NCBI RefSeq assembly: GCF_010671595.1
Contig: NZ_JAABOP010000004.1
Location: forward strand, 248,001-312,000
Direction: 5' to 3'
Length of the DNA stretch: 64,000 nucleotides
Source of the DNA: Muriicola jejuensis
GTDB taxonomy: Bacteria; Bacteroidota; Bacteroidia; Flavobacteriales; Flavobacteriaceae
How positions within the stretch are numbered: position 1 is the stretch's first letter; every line of letters begins with the position of its first letter. Position numbers and translations under genes: made by a program. A model generated the notes under the pieces. That model saw only the letters and a program-made list of their open reading frames with translations, was not told where the DNA came from and did not search any database. Positions 41,781-50,077 of the stretch are shown piece after piece.

Positions 41781-43208
41781 ATGAAGCACCTCTCTTACTT
41801 CCTTTTTTTATTGGTGATGGTTCCCATGCACGCTCAAAAGGTAAGCGGGAACAAAAAAGCCATTCTTTCCTCTATTGAAAAACATCAGTCCAGGCTGGTA
41901 CAGATAAGCGATTCCATATGGGCCCTGGCTGAAACTGCCTTTGAGGAAACGGGATCCTCCAGGATCCTGGCGGATTACGCTGAAGCAAACGGCTTTGCCG
42001 TGGAAAGGGGCGTGGCTGGATTGCCCACCGCTTTTGTAGCGACCTATGGATCTGGAAGGCCCGTCATCAGTGTATTGGGTGAATTTGATGCCCTCCCGGG
42101 AATTTCTCAGAAGGCACAGCCGACAAAATCGCCTCTTAACGATGGTGCAGCCGGTCACGGATGCGGGCACAACCTCTTTGGTACCGCAAGCCTGGGTGCG
42201 GCTATAGCAGTGAAAGAACTGATAGAAACAGGGAAGATCAAAGGAACCGTTAAATTCTTCGGGACTCCCGCTGAGGAAAAATTCTTTGGTAAGATCTGGA
42301 TGGTTAAGGCAGGGCTTTGGGACGATGTGGATGTGAATCTGAGCTGGCACCCCAGTGCAGATACGGAAGCCGATGTACAAAGCACCCTGGCCCTGGTCGA
42401 TTTCAAAGTGGAATTCTTCGGGCAGGCGGCCCACGCCTCAGCCGATCCATGGAATGGAAGAAGTGCCTCGGATGCACTAGAATTGTACACTACGGGGATC
42501 AACTACTACAGGGAGCACATCAAACCCACCGTACGCATCCACTACCATATACAGGATGGCGGACAGGTGGTGAATGTGGTACCGGATTATGCCCGCTTAT
42601 GGGTTCGTGTACGGGACACTAAACGCAGTGGTATGATGCCGGTTTACGAGCGGGTAAAAACTATGGCGGAGGGGGCTGCGATCATGGCGAATGTGGATTA
42701 CAAAATATCCCTGATCTCAGGGATCTATGAAGTCCTCGTGAACCGTGCAGGCGGGGAGGTCATGCAGAAAAACCTGGAACTCCTGGGGCCCATCACCTAT
42801 ACAGAGGAAGAAATGGCCTTTGGGAAGCAAATCCAGGCGGAAACCGGAAAACCCCAGGTAGGGATGGTCAGCGACATCCCCCCTCTGAAGGAGACTAAGG
42901 AGAATCCCGGTGGAGGCTCCACGGATGTGGGAGATGTGAGCTGGAATGTGCCGAATATCAACCTCGGAGTTACCGTCGCCCCCAAGGATACCCCCTGGCA
43001 TTCCTGGGCCGTAGTGGCCTGTGGCGGGATGAGCATAGGCCACAAAGGGATGCTGCAGGCTGCCAAAGCACTGGGAATGACCATGACGGATCTGTTCGAG
43101 AATCCCAAACTGGTGGAGAAGATCCAGGCAGAGTACAAAGAGCGAAAAGGAAACGAAGTATATGAACCCATGATCCCGGAGGGCCCACCGCCCATAGGGA
43201 CTAATTGA
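41781..43208 (+). CDS. Exported M20 family amidohydrolase (AbgB-like)
   Basis: Starting at ATG 41781 the protein has 475 residues with a signal peptide (SYFLFLLVMVPMHAQ). The M20 metallopeptidase core has GEFDALPGIS, AAGHGCGHNLFGT and TPAEEKFFGK for the two metals, and a dimerisation domain with EFFGQAAHASADPWNGRSA. It is closest in style to p-aminobenzoyl-glutamate hydrolase AbgB and related amidases. An in-frame TTG/ATG start at 41742 is less likely because it would put residues before the signal. It follows the photolyase after 78 bases. Confidence 0.9.
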   Translation: MKHLSYFLFLLVMVPMHAQKVSGNKKAILSSIEKHQSRLVQISDSIWALAETAFEETGSSRILADYAEANGFAVERGVAGLPTAFVATYGSGRPVISVLGEFDALPGISQKAQPTKSPLNDGAAGHGCGHNLFGTASLGAAIAVKELIETGKIKGTVKFFGTPAEEKFFGKIWMVKAGLWDDVDVNLSWHPSADTEADVQSTLALVDFKVEFFGQAAHASADPWNGRSASDALELYTTGINYYREHIKPTVRIHYHIQDGGQVVNVVPDYARLWVRVRDTKRSGMMPVYERVKTMAEGAAIMANVDYKISLISGIYEVLVNRAGGEVMQKNLELLGPITYTEEEMAFGKQIQAETGKPQVGMVSDIPPLKETKENPGGGSTDVGDVSWNVPNINLGVTVAPKDTPWHSWAVVACGGMSIGHKGMLQAAKALGMTMTDLFENPKLVEKIQAEYKERKGNEVYEPMIPEGPPPIGTN

Positions 43209-43214
43209 CACATT

Positions 43215-43379
43215 ATGTTTGGACTATTTAAGAAGAAAAGTCCGGTTGAAAAGCTGGAAGCGCAATACAAAAAAGTGATGAAGGAGGCCTTTGAGTTATC
43301 GAAGGTCAATCGCAGTGCCGGAGATGACAAATACGCGGAGGCGGAAGAGATTCAGAAAAAAATCGAAGCCCTCCGATAA
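43215..43379 (+). CDS. Lacal_2735-type small protein (DUF6435)
   Basis: The gene encodes 54 residues: MFGLFKKKSPVEKLEAQYKK at the start, then a second amphipathic helix with ELSKVNRSAGDDKYAEAEEI. The FGLFKKKSPVEKL start and the two-helix layout are those of a family known from many flavobacteria with no function assigned. It begins six bases after the M20 gene and ends 10 bases before the Fe-S protein gene, so all three may be co-transcribed. Confidence 0.85.
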   Translation: MFGLFKKKSPVEKLEAQYKKVMKEAFELSKVNRSAGDDKYAEAEEIQKKIEALR

Positions 43380-43389
43380 ACGCACGGAA

Positions 43390-43830
43390 ATGGGAGAAAA
43401 GGAGATCGTCAAAGAATATGAAAGGCCTGGATTGGCCGTGATCTGGAAACCGAGGAAATGTATTCATTCAGGGGTTTGTGTAAAGACCCTTCCTTCGGTC
43501 TATAAACCCGAGGAGAAGCCCTGGGTAAATCCTGAAAACGCCTCCGTGGAGGCCCTGGTCAAACAGATCGACCGCTGTCCGTCCGGAGCATTGAGCTACC
43601 GATTAACAAAAGAGAATAAGGAACTGGAAAACAAAAAAGATACTATGAGTCAGAAAGTAGAAGTCACACCCAACGGGCCTTTGATGGTCCACGGAGAAAT
43701 CGAGATCAAAATGGTGGACGGATCCACCGAAACCAAAAAGCGTGCTACGGCCTTCTGCCGGTGCGGAGCCTCGGACAATAAACCTTTTTGTGACGGAAGT
43801 CACAGGAATGCCGATTTCAAGGACGCCTGA
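43390..43830 (+). CDS. YjdI-type 4Fe-4S domain fused to a CDGSH iron-sulfur domain
   Basis: The 146-residue protein starts at ATG 43390. The N-terminal half (about 1-70) is the divergent ferredoxin-like Fer4_19/YjdI domain, with CIHSGVCVKTLPSVY and a further Cys in DRCPSGAL. The C-terminal half (about 85-146) is a CDGSH zinc-finger-like domain with CRCGASDNKPFCDGSH, which binds a redox-active 2Fe-2S cluster through three Cys and one His. A role in electron transfer or cluster transfer is likely. Confidence 0.9.
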   Translation: MGEKEIVKEYERPGLAVIWKPRKCIHSGVCVKTLPSVYKPEEKPWVNPENASVEALVKQIDRCPSGALSYRLTKENKELENKKDTMSQKVEVTPNGPLMVHGEIEIKMVDGSTETKKRATAFCRCGASDNKPFCDGSHRNADFKDA

Positions 43831-43879
43831 TCTTCAGGCTCTTTTTGTATCTTAGGGGGTAACATCCATAGAAGGGATC

Positions 43880-44800
43880 ATGAAAACCATTTGGATCTTA
43901 ACCTGTCTGCTCACCCCCTTAATATGGGTAATACCCCAGGAAAATACGGTGATTTCACGATTAGAAGTATACGATCTGGCCACGGGGCAACGGAGTGTGG
44001 TCCGGGAAGAAAACGCCGATTTTGAGGCACCCAACTGGAGTATAGACGGAGATTATTTTGTCATTAACCAGAATGGCCTGCTCTACAGCGTATCCCGTAA
44101 TGGTTCCGAGAAGGCTGAGATCTTTACCGGCGATGCGAGAAACTGTAACAACGATCACGGCATCTCACCTGACGGCTCCTCAATAGCCTTGAGTAACAAT
44201 GATCCTGCGGAAGACGCGCCTTATGGTTCGTCACGTATCTATACCATACCTATATCCGGGGGCACCCCCAGTTTGATCACCCCTGAGATGCCATCCTACT
44301 GGCACGGCTGGTCTCCAGACAGCAGGTCTGTATTGTATGTGGCCCACCGGGGGGAGGACTTTGACATCTACCGCAAGGAGATAGAGGGTACAGAGGAGGT
44401 TAGGCTAACAGGGGATCCCGGGCTGGACGACGGCCCTGAATTCAGCCCGGATGGCCAATATATCTATTACAATTCCTTCCGATCGGGCATGATGGAGATC
44501 TGGCGTATGAGGCCTGACGGGTCTCAGAAGGAGATGATGACCGATGACGAGTATTCCAATTGGTTCCCTCACCCCTCCCCTGACGGAAAGTATTTTGTTT
44601 TTCTGTCATATCTGGAAGACCAGGGCCAGGCGCATCCGGCTTTAAAGCGGGTCGCGCTCCGACTGTTCGACCTGCAGAGCGGGAAGATTCGCACACTTTG
44701 TTCATTTACCGGCGGACAGGGGACCATCAACGTACCCTCCTGGTCGCCCGATAGCCTTCAATTTGCCTTTGTCTCCTATGAGGTAAGCCAGGAGAACTAA
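43880..44800 (+). CDS. TolB-like WD40/PD40 propeller protein, exported
   Basis: The 306-residue protein has a signal peptide (ILTCLLTPLIWVIPQ) and about six PD40 blades, shown by GISPDGSSIALSNND, GWSPDSRSVLYVAHRG, EFSPDGQYIYYNSF, HPSPDGKYFVFLSY and SWSPDSLQFAFVSY. It resembles the C-terminal propeller of TolB without the N-terminal TolB domain. It may bind proteins or carbohydrates in the periplasm. The next gene follows after 15 bases. Confidence 0.88.
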   Translation: MKTIWILTCLLTPLIWVIPQENTVISRLEVYDLATGQRSVVREENADFEAPNWSIDGDYFVINQNGLLYSVSRNGSEKAEIFTGDARNCNNDHGISPDGSSIALSNNDPAEDAPYGSSRIYTIPISGGTPSLITPEMPSYWHGWSPDSRSVLYVAHRGEDFDIYRKEIEGTEEVRLTGDPGLDDGPEFSPDGQYIYYNSFRSGMMEIWRMRPDGSQKEMMTDDEYSNWFPHPSPDGKYFVFLSYLEDQGQAHPALKRVALRLFDLQSGKIRTLCSFTGGQGTINVPSWSPDSLQFAFVSYEVSQEN

Positions 44801-44815
44801 CCCCGCTTTTACATT

Positions 44816-45259
44816 ATGAGAATTTCAGCTTTTATTCTTTTGTTCTTTACCCTGCACACCGTTTCATCCCAGGATTTTTCATTTAAGATCGACCATTATT
44901 CCATGATCGTGGAAGATCTTGAGAATACAGGGGATTTCTATGCTTCCGTCCTGGGTCTCAAAGATATCCCTCACCCGACAAATGCCGAAGGATTCCGATG
45001 GTTCACGATCGATGGGATCTCCCAATTACACCTTATAAGAAAAGACACCATTCCCTCCCAAAGGTCAAAGAGTGAGCACTTGTGCCTCTCTACCCCGGCC
45101 CTTGAGGAACTCATCGAATCTCTCCTGAAAAAAGAAATCCCTTTCTGGGACTGGGAAGGCAATCCGGGCCAGGTTACCCTCAGGGCAGACGGAGTAAGGC
45201 AGATCTACCTCCAGGACCCCGAGAACAATTGGATTGAGGTCAATGACGCCAAGCAATAA
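44816..45259 (+). CDS. Exported VOC (glyoxalase-fold) protein
   Basis: The 147-residue protein has an unusual signal peptide for this fold (FILLFFTLHTVSSQ) and then one full VOC domain: IDHYSMIVEDLENTGDFYASVLGL, HLCLSTPALEEL and LQDPENNWIEVND with metal-binding His and Glu positions. A periplasmic glyoxalase-like enzyme or metal-dependent binding protein is likely. It is probably in an operon with the TolB-like gene upstream. Confidence 0.85.
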   Translation: MRISAFILLFFTLHTVSSQDFSFKIDHYSMIVEDLENTGDFYASVLGLKDIPHPTNAEGFRWFTIDGISQLHLIRKDTIPSQRSKSEHLCLSTPALEELIESLLKKEIPFWDWEGNPGQVTLRADGVRQIYLQDPENNWIEVNDAKQ

Positions 45260-45345
45260 GATATAGCAGAGCGCGGTATCCCTTAACATATCTATAAGAC
45301 TGAGCGAATCCATCATTCCTTATTTTTGAGGCAAAATCGCCGGTT

Positions 45346-46347
45346 ATGCCGAATTCCATCCAAAAAATCTTCCCGCTGGGATTTCCATGGGAAACCCAGG
45401 ATCCTTTCCTGTTTTGTGTCTACCATCTCGATCATTACCCAAAGGGAAATGAACATATGGGCCCTGCTGTCTCCCTGGAAGGGAGGAATCTCGGGAACGA
45501 TTTTGCTCCTAATGCACTGGGCTGGCGCATGTACCACGGGCATACGGTTCCGGGTTTCCCATATCATCCGCACAGGGGTTTCGAGACAATCACCATTGTT
45601 AATAAAGGGTTTTGTGACCATTCGGATTCCCTTGGGGCCGCCGGCCGGTTCGGGGAGGGAGACGTACAATGGATGACCGCAGGACGTGGGGTACAGCATT
45701 CCGAGATGTTTCCTTTACTTAGGGAAGACAGGGAGAACCCCCTGGAACTCTTTCAGATCTGGTTGAACCTGCCAAGGGAGAAAAAAATGGTGGATCCCCA
45801 TTTCAGAATGCTCTGGCATGAAGAGATCCCCGAGATCGAACAGGACGGTGTATCCATCAGGATCGTTGCCGGCAGGTACGGAGACACTCGGGCTCCGGAA
45901 CCGGCGCCTGATTCCTGGGCGGCATCCGAAGAGAATCACGTGGCCGTCTGGAACCTGCATATGGATCCCGGATCGAGCTTTACCTTCCCGGAGATACCGG
46001 AAGGAGTAAATCGCACTTTGTATTTTTATGAAGGCGACTCTGCTGTAATCGAAAGTACGAGGATTAAACCAGATCACGGGGTTATCCTCAATGCCCGTGC
46101 TGTGGAACTTACCAACAGCGGACTGGAAAAAGCCCATTTCCTGTTGTTACAGGGAAAGCCCATTAATGAACCTGTCGCAAAATACGGGCCCTTCGTCATG
46201 AATACAGAAAGGGAGATACAGCAGGCGATGGATGAGTACAGGCTTACGCAATTCGGGGGATGGCCCTGGCCCTACCCAGACCATGTCCACGACCGAGAAA
46301 GGGGTCGATTTGCCCAGTATCCCGACGGTACCCTCGTGGAAAAATGA
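45346..46347 (+). CDS. Pirin family protein
   Basis: The 333-residue bicupin has the pirin metal site: HPHRGFETIT supplies two His and GRGVQHSE gives the third His and the Glu. The second cupin is degenerate, as usual. Pirins bind iron or other metals and act as quercetinase-like dioxygenases or redox-sensing regulators. The C-terminal tail with TQFGGWPWPYPDHVHDRERGR is typical of the long pirins. A TATTTTTG element lies at 45321. Its stop overlaps the next start (ATGA). Confidence 0.9.
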   Translation: MPNSIQKIFPLGFPWETQDPFLFCVYHLDHYPKGNEHMGPAVSLEGRNLGNDFAPNALGWRMYHGHTVPGFPYHPHRGFETITIVNKGFCDHSDSLGAAGRFGEGDVQWMTAGRGVQHSEMFPLLREDRENPLELFQIWLNLPREKKMVDPHFRMLWHEEIPEIEQDGVSIRIVAGRYGDTRAPEPAPDSWAASEENHVAVWNLHMDPGSSFTFPEIPEGVNRTLYFYEGDSAVIESTRIKPDHGVILNARAVELTNSGLEKAHFLLLQGKPINEPVAKYGPFVMNTEREIQQAMDEYRLTQFGGWPWPYPDHVHDRERGRFAQYPDGTLVEK

Positions 46348-46757
46348 TCGTAAAGGAAATGACGAGACTACTCCTGGATTTTGGCCTTTTTGTACTTATC
46401 TGGATGGTACAACTGATCGTATACCCCAGTTTTATTCATTTCACTCGAGAGGGTCTGGTGAAATGGCATAAAAAATACACTCCGCGTATTTCCTTTCTCG
46501 TAGTACCCCTTATGCTAGGACAGCTTATGGCCTATGGAGCCCTGTTGCAGGAAGTCAAGTCGTTTTACAGCATCACTTGCTTTATACTCGTCCTTCTTGT
46601 TTGGCTGGTTACCTTTACGTTCTTTGTCCCCAGGCACAAGGCGATCAGCGCAGGAGATTTCACCCCGAAGTCCCTCGAGGATATGGTGAGGCTGAACTGG
46701 ATACGCACCGTTCTCTGGACGGTTTTGTTCCTTTGGAATTTCGCGATTTATTTTTGA
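46344..46757 (+). CDS. Four-helix membrane protein of unknown function
   Basis: The 137-residue protein has four transmembrane helices (about 8-27, 48-66, 76-96, 117-135) with conserved-looking polar spots VQLIVYPSF and WHKKYTPRIS. The pattern (helix 1 with YPSF, then a WH motif) recalls the DUF1772-like or CopD-like small membrane families but I cannot name it. The start overlaps the pirin stop by four bases. It ends next to the convergent GNAT gene. Confidence 0.75.
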   Translation: MIVKEMTRLLLDFGLFVLIWMVQLIVYPSFIHFTREGLVKWHKKYTPRISFLVVPLMLGQLMAYGALLQEVKSFYSITCFILVLLVWLVTFTFFVPRHKAISAGDFTPKSLEDMVRLNWIRTVLWTVLFLWNFAIYF

Positions 46758-47081
46758 TCAGGAACCTATATTAAATCCGGGGGCGAGAAGTCCGTTTGCT
46801 TCCCCTGGGTTCCTCTTGAGGTAGGCAGCTACAAAGGGGCAAAGCGGGGCCATTTTCATCCCTTCAGTCCGAATATGCTGCAGGACTTTTTTCACCAGCA
46901 CGCTTCCGATTCCATTTCCTTCCAATGACACCGGTACTTCGGTATGCGTGAGGTAGATCGTTCCCTGCTGGTTGATCATGTATTCTACGTAGGCCACCCC
47001 TTCATCCAGTCGGAGTTCAAAGCGTTTTTGATTCCCAACCGTGTGCTGCACGAGGGGTATGCCTTCAGCCACCTCCTTCAT
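46758..47081 (-). CDS. Small GNAT-like N-acetyltransferase (YjdJ type)
   Basis: The 107-residue protein is the short acetyltransferase family of about 95 residues that has only the C-terminal part of the GNAT fold. The acetyl-CoA loop is EGNGIGSVLVKKVLQH (an R/QxxGxG/A equivalent), preceded by the beta-strand TIYLTHTEVP and followed by CPFVAAYLKRNP. The substrate is unknown. Its ATG overlaps the murA stop (TGATG), so it is the last gene of the murA operon. Confidence 0.88.
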   Translation of the reverse strand: MKEVAEGIPLVQHTVGNQKRFELRLDEGVAYVEYMINQQGTIYLTHTEVPVSLEGNGIGSVLVKKVLQHIRTEGMKMAPLCPFVAAYLKRNPGEANGLLAPGFNIGS

Positions 47082-48388
47082 CAGACCCTGGTAATATGGG
47101 CTCCAATGGCCTTTAATCGCGTATCAATGGATTCATATCCCCTGTCTATCTGTTCGATGTTGTGGATCGTGGAGGTCCCCTTGGCCGAAAGGGCTGCGAT
47201 CAGCAGAGAGATCCCTGCCCGGATATCGGGGGAGACCATAACGGTAGACTTGAGGGTCGATTTAAAGTCGTGCCCTATCACGGTAGCCCTGTGAGGATCA
47301 CAGAGAATGATCTTCGCGCCCATATCGATGAGCTTATCCACAAAGAACAGCCGACTTTCAAACATTTTCTGGTGGATGAGGACTTCCCCTTTGGCCTGGG
47401 TAGCCACTACGAGGATGATGCTGAGCAGGTCGGGTGTTAGGCCGGGCCAGGGGGCATCAGCTATGGTCAGAATAGACCCGTCTATATAATTGTGGATCTT
47501 ATACCCTTCTGTATGGGCGGGAATAAATATATCGTCCCCCCTCCTTTCCAGGGTGATCCCCAGCTTGCTGAAAACTGTCGGGATCTGCCCCAGGTTTTCC
47601 CAGCTTACTTCCTTGATGGTGAGCTCACTCCGGGTCATGGCAGCGAGGCCGATCCAGCTGCCGATCTCAATCATATCTGGCAACATGGTATGTGTGGTAC
47701 CCTTGAGGGAATCCACCCCTTCGATCGTGAGGAGGTTTGAGCCGATCCCGCTGATCTTGGCCCCCATGCGGTTAAGCATCTTGCACAACTGCTGGAGATA
47801 AGGTTCACATGCCGCGTTATAGATGGTAGTAGTACCCTCCGCAAGGACCGCGGCCATAACGATGTTGGCCGTTCCCGTAACGGAAGCCTCGTCCAGGAGC
47901 ATGTAGGTTCCCTGTAGCTTTTTCGCCTCCACTCCATAGAAGTGCTCTTCCTTGTTGTATCGAAATTTTGCCCCGAGCTTGATAAAACCTTCGAAGTGGG
48001 TATCGAGCCTCCTTCGCCCGATCTTATCCCCTCCGGGTTTGGGGATATATCCCTTGCCGAAACGAGCCAGCAGGGGCCCGACCAGCATGATGGAACCTCT
48101 CAATCCCCTTCCGTCTACCTTGAACTGATCAGACAGCAGGTAATCCAGGTTCACGTCATCGGCCATAAAGGTGTAGGAGCCCTTTCCTTTTTTCTGGATC
48201 TTGACCCCCAGGTCTTCCAGTAAGGAGATCAGCTTATTTACATCCAGGATGTCGGGGATGTTGTGTATTGTGACCTTTTCCGGGGTGAGCAATACGGCGC
48301 ATAAGATCTGTAAAGCTTCGTTTTTGGCTCCCTGTGGTGTAATACTGCCATGCAGGCTGTGACCCCCTTCTATTGTAAATGTACCCAT
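47081..48388 (-). CDS. murA: UDP-N-acetylglucosamine 1-carboxyvinyltransferase MurA, Asp form
   Basis: The 435-residue EPSP-synthase-fold enzyme starts peptidoglycan synthesis by transferring enolpyruvate from PEP to UDP-GlcNAc. Family marks are the start GGHSLHGSITPQGAKNEAL with the catalytic Lys-Asn pair and ADAPWPGLTPDLLS in the second half. The flexible loop reads KPGGDKIGRRRLD; Asp121 stands at the position of Cys115 of E. coli MurA, the residue alkylated by fosfomycin. Such Asp forms are active and fosfomycin-resistant in other bacteria. It lies between the DUF4290 gene (14 bases upstream) and the GNAT gene. Confidence 0.96.
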   Translation of the reverse strand: MGTFTIEGGHSLHGSITPQGAKNEALQILCAVLLTPEKVTIHNIPDILDVNKLISLLEDLGVKIQKKGKGSYTFMADDVNLDYLLSDQFKVDGRGLRGSIMLVGPLLARFGKGYIPKPGGDKIGRRRLDTHFEGFIKLGAKFRYNKEEHFYGVEAKKLQGTYMLLDEASVTGTANIVMAAVLAEGTTTIYNAACEPYLQQLCKMLNRMGAKISGIGSNLLTIEGVDSLKGTTHTMLPDMIEIGSWIGLAAMTRSELTIKEVSWENLGQIPTVFSKLGITLERRGDDIFIPAHTEGYKIHNYIDGSILTIADAPWPGLTPDLLSIILVVATQAKGEVLIHQKMFESRLFFVDKLIDMGAKIILCDPHRATVIGHDFKSTLKSTVMVSPDIRAGISLLIAALSAKGTSTIHNIEQIDRGYESIDTRLKAIGAHITRV

Positions 48389-48402
48389 GAATTACAAAGG
48401 AA

Positions 48403-49053
48403 TTAGTAGCGTTTTTTCCCTCTGCTGCTTCGCTGCTTCTTGCTCGGTGTTCCTGTGCGGTTGCTTTTTGCGACCCTTTGTTTGAGGAACTGTCCGCTTT
48501 CGGTGAGGTTCTCCCCATCGGAAGCCAGGTCGATCTGCCCGTCGCTCAATTCGTACAAATGCTGGAATATCGCCTTGTCATCGACGGTATCCTTGTTCCA
48601 GTTGAGGTAGCATTTTTTCATGTGGTTGGCAATGGCGTATTCCAGACCGTCCCGCTTGTCCCCCTTTTCCCATTGAATGGCCACATCTATCATGCGCTTA
48701 ATATTATTTCCGTAAAAACGGTACTTAGGGTGATTCTGGGGGTACTCCAGGGGTTCAGGACGAGCCTGAAGCAATTCTTTACTGGTGATGGGAACAGGCG
48801 AATCCACATCCAGTTTGAAATCGGACATGATGAAGAGCTGGTCCCACAATTTGTGCTGGAAATCAGGTACGTCGCGAAGGTGGGGTTGTAAGTTGCCCAT
48901 TACCGAAATGATCGATTGGGCCACTTTGTTCCTTTCTTCCCTGTCCTCTATGGACATGGCGTAGTCCACCATTTTTTGAAAATGCCTCCCGTACTCGGGA
49001 ATGATCAGTTGAGGACGTTCCGTGTTGTATTCTAAGTTTTCTACAGAATTCAA
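48403..49053 (-). CDS. DUF4290 family protein
   Basis: The protein of about 216 residues is of the Bacteroidetes DUF4290 family: ENLEYNTERPQLIIPEYGRHFQKMVDYA at the N-terminus and YGNNIKRMIDVAIQWEKGDKR in the middle. The C-terminus is basic (SKKQRSSRGKKRY). I choose the TTG at 49053 because homologous proteins begin just before ENLEYNTERP; another TTG at 49107 would add 18 residues. Function is unknown, but the link to murA is a frequent one in this phylum. Confidence 0.88.
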   Translation of the reverse strand: MNSVENLEYNTERPQLIIPEYGRHFQKMVDYAMSIEDREERNKVAQSIISVMGNLQPHLRDVPDFQHKLWDQLFIMSDFKLDVDSPVPITSKELLQARPEPLEYPQNHPKYRFYGNNIKRMIDVAIQWEKGDKRDGLEYAIANHMKKCYLNWNKDTVDDKAIFQHLYELSDGQIDLASDGENLTESGQFLKQRVAKSNRTGTPSKKQRSSRGKKRY

Positions 49054-49136
49054 TATAAATATTTTAAGTTGATGATGTGGTCTGGAAGAAGTTGTATTTG
49101 GCAGCAAATTACTAAAAATCCGGGAGACAACCTACC

Positions 49137-49424
49137 TTAAAGGGAGATTACCCCTTCCACCTTGGCAACTTCCTTGTAGTTGCTGATCACTGCATCCGGA
49201 TCCTTCAGGTTTACGGTGACAGACAGGCTGGTATATTTCCCTTTACTCGATTGGCGGGATTCTATAACGGCCCCCGTATTATCAAAAATCAACTGGATGG
49301 CCTTGATCTTTTCAGGATCCGTTGGCACGATGAATTTGTAGAGGTAATCCGACGGCCAGGAGGAGGTCCTTAAAAGTTCTTCTTTTAACCGCTTGTAAAA
49401 TTCATCGGGACTATCTTTCTTCAT
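49137..49424 (-). CDS. DUF493 (YbeD-like) family protein
   Basis: The 95-residue protein (ATG 49424) has the ACT-like alpha-beta fold of YbeD, with FIVPTDPEKIKAIQLIFDN and KGKYTSLSVTVNLKDPDAV. A possible longer start at 49457 adds 11 residues not found in the family. YbeD-like proteins are thought to bind small molecules or to act as regulators; no precise role is known. It is the first gene of the reverse operon, and divergent from the AAA ATPase gene with 89 bases between. Confidence 0.88.
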   Translation of the reverse strand: MKKDSPDEFYKRLKEELLRTSSWPSDYLYKFIVPTDPEKIKAIQLIFDNTGAVIESRQSSKGKYTSLSVTVNLKDPDAVISNYKEVAKVEGVISL

Positions 49425-49513
49425 GCAGCTTCTTTTTGCAAATATAAAGGGATTCATCGTATTTCACCGCCATGGCGGTATTGATTACTTTTGTTGAAGT
49501 ATAAAGTCGACCC

Positions 49514-50077
49514 ATGCCCAAGCGAATTGTCATCACAGGAGGACCCGGAACTGGAAAGACCTCTGTCATCAGGGTTCTTGAACAGAAAGGGTATTTTTGT
49601 TTTCACGAGGTGATCAGGGACCTCACCCTGGAAGCCAAGAGGAACGGGGATCCCTCTACTATCCATTCCAATCCCCTCACCTTTGTGGATGATCCCTTCA
49701 GGTTTAATCTGTTCCTGCTTGAATCCCGCCTGGAGCATTTCAGGGCCGGGGAGGAATTGGAACACCCGGTTGTTTTTTACGACCGTGGACTGCCGGATGT
49801 ACTGGCGTATATGAAGTATTTTGATCAGGAGTATCCCGGCGAATTCATCTCCTATTGTGAAAGGCACAAATACGACCAGGTGGTCGTACTCCCTCCCTGG
49901 GAGGACATCTACACCCGGGATGAGGAACGGCTGGAGAGTTTCGATCAGGCACTCGAGATCCATCAGGAGCTCGTAAATACCTATTCTGATCTCAGTTATC
50001 GCACCCTATCGGTGCCCAGGGGCACTGTGGAGGAAAGAGCCGAATATATTATCAACCATGTGATACCTCTGATGTGA
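49514..50077 (+). CDS. AAA_28-type P-loop ATPase/kinase-like protein
   Basis: The 187-residue protein has Walker A GGPGTGKTSVIRVLE at its start and a hhhhD strand with VVFYDRGLPD, followed by an arginine-containing lid (TRDEERLESFDQ). It belongs to the AAA_28 family of small nucleotide- or metabolite-kinase-like ATPases of unknown substrate. It ends in ATGTGA, where GTG starts recQ, so the two genes are translationally coupled. Confidence 0.88.
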   Translation: MPKRIVITGGPGTGKTSVIRVLEQKGYFCFHEVIRDLTLEAKRNGDPSTIHSNPLTFVDDPFRFNLFLLESRLEHFRAGEELEHPVVFYDRGLPDVLAYMKYFDQEYPGEFISYCERHKYDQVVVLPPWEDIYTRDEERLESFDQALEIHQELVNTYSDLSYRTLSVPRGTVEERAEYIINHVIPLM

